NCBI RefSeq assembly: GCF_008329535.1
Contig: NZ_NPKR01000008.1
Span: forward strand, 62,001 to 126,000
Reading direction: 5' to 3'
Length of the DNA: 64,000 nt
Source: Mycolicibacterium sp. P1-18
Lineage (GTDB): Bacteria; Actinomycetota; Actinomycetes; Mycobacteriales; Mycobacteriaceae
The first letter of the stretch is position 1, and each line of letters begins with the position of its first letter. The position numbers and the translations under genes were made by a program. The notes beneath the pieces were generated by a model. It had not been told where the DNA came from. It saw nothing but the letters and a program-made list of their open reading frames with translations, and ran no database searches. Positions 61,736 to 64,000 of this stretch are shown in pieces.

Positions 61736-62150
61736 TGACCGCCAGCCCTAGGTGAAGCCAGTTGTCGGCGGTGTTGACCGGCAACACGTTGGCCGACGAG
61801 TCGTGATGGACCACGACGCCGTAGACCCACAGTGCGGCGTACCCGGCGCCGCCGCCGAGGAGGTAGGCGCGGGCACCGTTGAACGTGCTCGACAGCGCCG
61901 GCCCGAGCACGCCGAAGACGATGTGTAGGGCGTTGTGTAGACCCGACACCGCGAAGATCCCGAAGAGTGCTGCCCCCGAGTGGTGGCCCGCGAAGGTCAA
62001 GGCGTCGGATCGCGCCGTGACCCCGGGGACGAAGCCGAGCACGCCGAGGACGAGGAACACCGCACCGACCGCCACGGCGGCGTGCTGCACCGGCGCGCGG
62101 TCCCAACTCGGGGCTGCGGCCGGAGTGCCTTGGGATCCTGGTGTCGCCAT
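61671..62150 (-). CDS. DUF4383 four-TM membrane protein
   Basis: 159 residues with four membrane segments: AVAVGAVFLVLGVLGFVPG, the ALFGIFAVSGLHNALHIVFG region, GGGAGYAALWVYGVVV and LGLAVIMVGLGSSL. LHNALHIVFGVLG and NTADNWLHLGLA are the DUF4383 patterns. Function unknown. The 3' end is antisense to rnz. Confidence 0.85.
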   Translation of the reverse strand: MATPGSQGTPAAAPSWDRAPVQHAAVAVGAVFLVLGVLGFVPGVTARSDALTFAGHHSGAALFGIFAVSGLHNALHIVFGVLGPALSSTFNGARAYLLGGGAGYAALWVYGVVVHHDSSANVLPVNTADNWLHLGLAVIMVGLGSSLGRTSRRGAPRRA

Positions 62151-62204
62151 GTGGCACCAGTAGCCGCTCGGACGGCGGTGAAACTCATCGGTCGTCGGTG
62201 GCTG

Positions 62205-62711
62205 CTACCGCGGTGTCGTCTCGGTGAACGCCACGACCGGTATGCGCCGACCGCCGGCCATCCGTTCGTAGTCGGCGTAGTTCGGCACGAACTGCTTGGC
62301 GAGGTTGAACAACCGGTCGCGTTCGGCACCGGTCGTCTCCTCGGCGACGAAGGTTCCCGTGTAGCCGCGCGCCGAGAGCGTGACGCGGGGATGGGCCTTG
62401 ACGTTGTGGTACCAGGCGGGGTGGCGTTCACCGCCGTAGTTCGATGCGACCGTGATCACCCGCCCACCGTCGGTGAAGTACGTCAGCGGCGTGCTGCGCT
62501 GCTTGCCGGTCTTCGCGCCGGTGTGGGTGAGCAGCACCTCTGGGAGCACCACCGACATCGAGACGTGCCCGTTGGTCAACCTGATGACGGCGCGGTCGAC
62601 GCGCCAGCCGTAGCGCTTGAGGAACCGTCGCGCGACATCGGTGTTCATCAGCTTGGCGCCTGCTTTGAACAGCGGCGACGGTGCCGTCGGCTCGACCTCG
62701 GGGATGCCCAT
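62205..62711 (-). CDS. deazaflavin (F420)-dependent nitroreductase family protein (Ddn-like)
   Basis: 168 residues, split beta-barrel. VLLTHTGAKTGKQRSTPLTY, VASNYGGERHPAWYHNVKAH and PRVTLSARGYTGTFVAEETT are family signatures. Ddn relatives use reduced F420 to reduce quinones or nitro compounds near the membrane. ATG 62711 is chosen; the frame continues upstream without a better start. Confidence 0.88.
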   Translation of the reverse strand: MGIPEVEPTAPSPLFKAGAKLMNTDVARRFLKRYGWRVDRAVIRLTNGHVSMSVVLPEVLLTHTGAKTGKQRSTPLTYFTDGGRVITVASNYGGERHPAWYHNVKAHPRVTLSARGYTGTFVAEETTGAERDRLFNLAKQFVPNYADYERMAGGRRIPVVAFTETTPR

Positions 62712-62860
62712 GCCTGGCGACGGTATCCCAGCGAGGTGCGCCCGGGCCGTGCGCTCGGCGCGAATGGGGGCACGGCATCCGTTGCCGGTTTCGTGTTTCG
62801 ACCGGTTTTCGCTGGGAACGGTAGTTTGCAGGGGAGCGCATTGGCGAAGGGGTGGCGGGT

Positions 62861-64000
62861 ATGTCCGTGGAGGTTCGTGACACCGGCGCGAGTACCCGGC
62901 CGCGACAGAAGCACGGTCGTGCCTCACCCGGTCAGGTGGACGCCGCCATCCGGGGCGTGGGTCTGTCGTCGGCGTTTCAGCCGATCGTGGCGCTACCCGA
63001 CGGAACCGTCGTGGGTTTCGAGGCGTTGGCCCGGTGGCCGGCGTCGACCGGCTTGGGCCCGCAGGCGGTCTTCGCCCAGGCGGAGGCGCTCGACCGCGTC
63101 GACGAGCTGGACCGGTTGTGCATCGACACCGCCATCACGGGAGCCCTTGACCACGGGCTAACGCGAAAAGCGTTGCTGTGCATCAATTGCGAACCGTCGA
63201 GCACGATGGCCGACACTGGGCAGAACGAGTTGCTCAAGCGCGGGCGCTCAGAACTGCAACTGATGTTCGAACTGACCGAACGGAGCCTGCTCGCGCATCC
63301 TCGCGCATTGCTGGCGAAGGTTGCCGCGCTGCGCGGCGACGGTTTCGGGATCGCACTGGACGACGTAGGGGCACACCCTGATTCGCTGGCTCTGTTGGAC
63401 GTGATTGCGCCCGACGTGGTGAAGCTGGACATGGGTTTGGTTCAGTCGCAGCCAGACGACGCGCAGGCACGGACGCTGTCGGCGGTATTGGCCCACCACG
63501 AGCGCAGTGGGGCGGTGATTCTGGCCGAGGGCATCGAAACCGAGGAGCACCTGGAGCAGGCGCTGGCCGTGGGAGCCACCCTGGGTCAGGGCTACAAGTT
63601 CGGCCGCCCGGGCGCATTGGACCACTACCCGCTGGCGGCTGGCTGGTCGCTGCCCGTTCGGCCGCCGAGCCGTGCAATCGCGTTTGGATCACCGTTCGAC
63701 CTGGTTCGAGATCGCGCGACGATACGTACCGGCAGGAAGCAGACCCTGACGGCATTCTCCCGGCACATCGAAAGCCAGGCCCACGACTCGACCGATACGC
63801 CAATCCTGTTGACGGCGTTGCAGCATGCCAAGCACTTCACCGGGCGTACCCGACGGGCGTACCGCGACCTTGCCGGGCGTTCGTCGATGGTCGCGGTCTT
63901 CGGAGCGAACATGCCCGCCGACTTCGGCTCCGGGGTGCGAGGAGTGGCGCTGGAGTCCACCGACGCATTGGCCAAGGAATGGACCGTGTTGGCGTTGGGG
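62861..64000 (+). CDS. EAL-DICT cyclic-di-GMP phosphodiesterase, 3' end outside window
   Basis: 380 codons shown, no stop before the edge. The EAL domain is at ~25-260: GFEALARWP, LLCINCEPSS, LMFELTERSLL, GIALDDVGAHPDSLALL, VVKLDMGLV, LAEGIETEEH and LGQGYKFGRP. All metal and catalytic positions are kept (E, N, E, DD, K, E). A DICT-like sensory domain begins near 268 (SPFDLVRDRATIRTGRKQT). It should hydrolyse c-di-GMP to pGpG. GAAGGGG lies upstream of the ATG. Divergent from the Ddn-like gene. Confidence 0.9.
   Translation, partial: MSVEVRDTGASTRPRQKHGRASPGQVDAAIRGVGLSSAFQPIVALPDGTVVGFEALARWPASTGLGPQAVFAQAEALDRVDELDRLCIDTAITGALDHGLTRKALLCINCEPSSTMADTGQNELLKRGRSELQLMFELTERSLLAHPRALLAKVAALRGDGFGIALDDVGAHPDSLALLDVIAPDVVKLDMGLVQSQPDDAQARTLSAVLAHHERSGAVILAEGIETEEHLEQALAVGATLGQGYKFGRPGALDHYPLAAGWSLPVRPPSRAIAFGSPFDLVRDRATIRTGRKQTLTAFSRHIESQAHDSTDTPILLTALQHAKHFTGRTRRAYRDLAGRSSMVAVFGANMPADFGSGVRGVALESTDALAKEWTVLALG

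Overview
The window looks like a chromosomal segment of a fast-growing, environmental mycobacterium (Mycolicibacterium-type). The base composition is GC-rich with strongly GC-biased third codon positions. GTG starts are frequent, and many genes have a -10 box placed 6-7 nt before the start codon, which predicts leaderless mRNAs. Mycobacterial hallmark loci are present: furA-katG, an MmpL transporter, a catalytically dead RipD, a cutinase, a fatty-acyl-AMP ligase, a Rv0366c/Rv0367c-like zeta toxin pair, an AAC(2')-I acetyltransferase, a Ddn-like deazaflavin enzyme and many small proline-rich secreted proteins. I found no rRNA, tRNA, CRISPR array or insertion sequence.

Layout. 0-11 kb: start of a quinone-oxidoreductase-like gene, two tandem small secreted paralogues, a methyltransferase, furA-katG with a strong terminator, a MenC-like protein that has lost its catalytic residues, a cutinase, a GabP-type permease and a secreted protein built of seven 16-residue repeats. 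11-16 kb: an operon of mmpL, type III polyketide synthase, isoprenylcysteine-type methyltransferase and FAD oxidoreductase, behind a well-formed promoter flanked by two copies of one palindromic operator. This resembles mycobacterial polyketide-quinone loci. 16-24 kb: tpx, tenA, ripD, a zeta/ParD-like toxin-antitoxin pair, an oxidoreductase, membrane proteins and an orphan fatty-acyl-AMP ligase. 24-28 kb: a three-gene organosulfur operon (DszA-like, SsuD, SfnB-like). 28-42 kb: secreted proteins, DDAH, phosphoesterase, LmeA-like protein, ACC deaminase, a GlxA-type regulator coupled to a metallo-hydrolase and an S4 protein, PhyH dioxygenase, an FKBP lipoprotein, a barnase/barstar pair, aac(2')-I and assorted enzymes.

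42-52 kb: a long minus-strand cluster with start/stop overlaps. It runs XRE-cupin regulator, amidohydrolase, PotABDC-type ABC importer, amine-oxidase-like FAD enzyme and HD-domain (PhnZ-like) protein, then an ECF sigma factor and a GNAT protein. It looks like uptake and oxidation of a polyamine or an aminophosphonate-like compound. 52-64 kb: stress and electrophile-response genes with clear operators. A cupin/TetR divergent pair shares two 15-bp sites, a second TetR has its own palindrome, and a MarR gene stands opposite an SDR gene. Three copies of one motif (GGTNGA-N4-TCNACC) lie in front of the MarR-linked genes. The segment ends with RNase Z, a DUF4383 membrane protein, a Ddn-like enzyme and an EAL-DICT phosphodiesterase that runs off the window.
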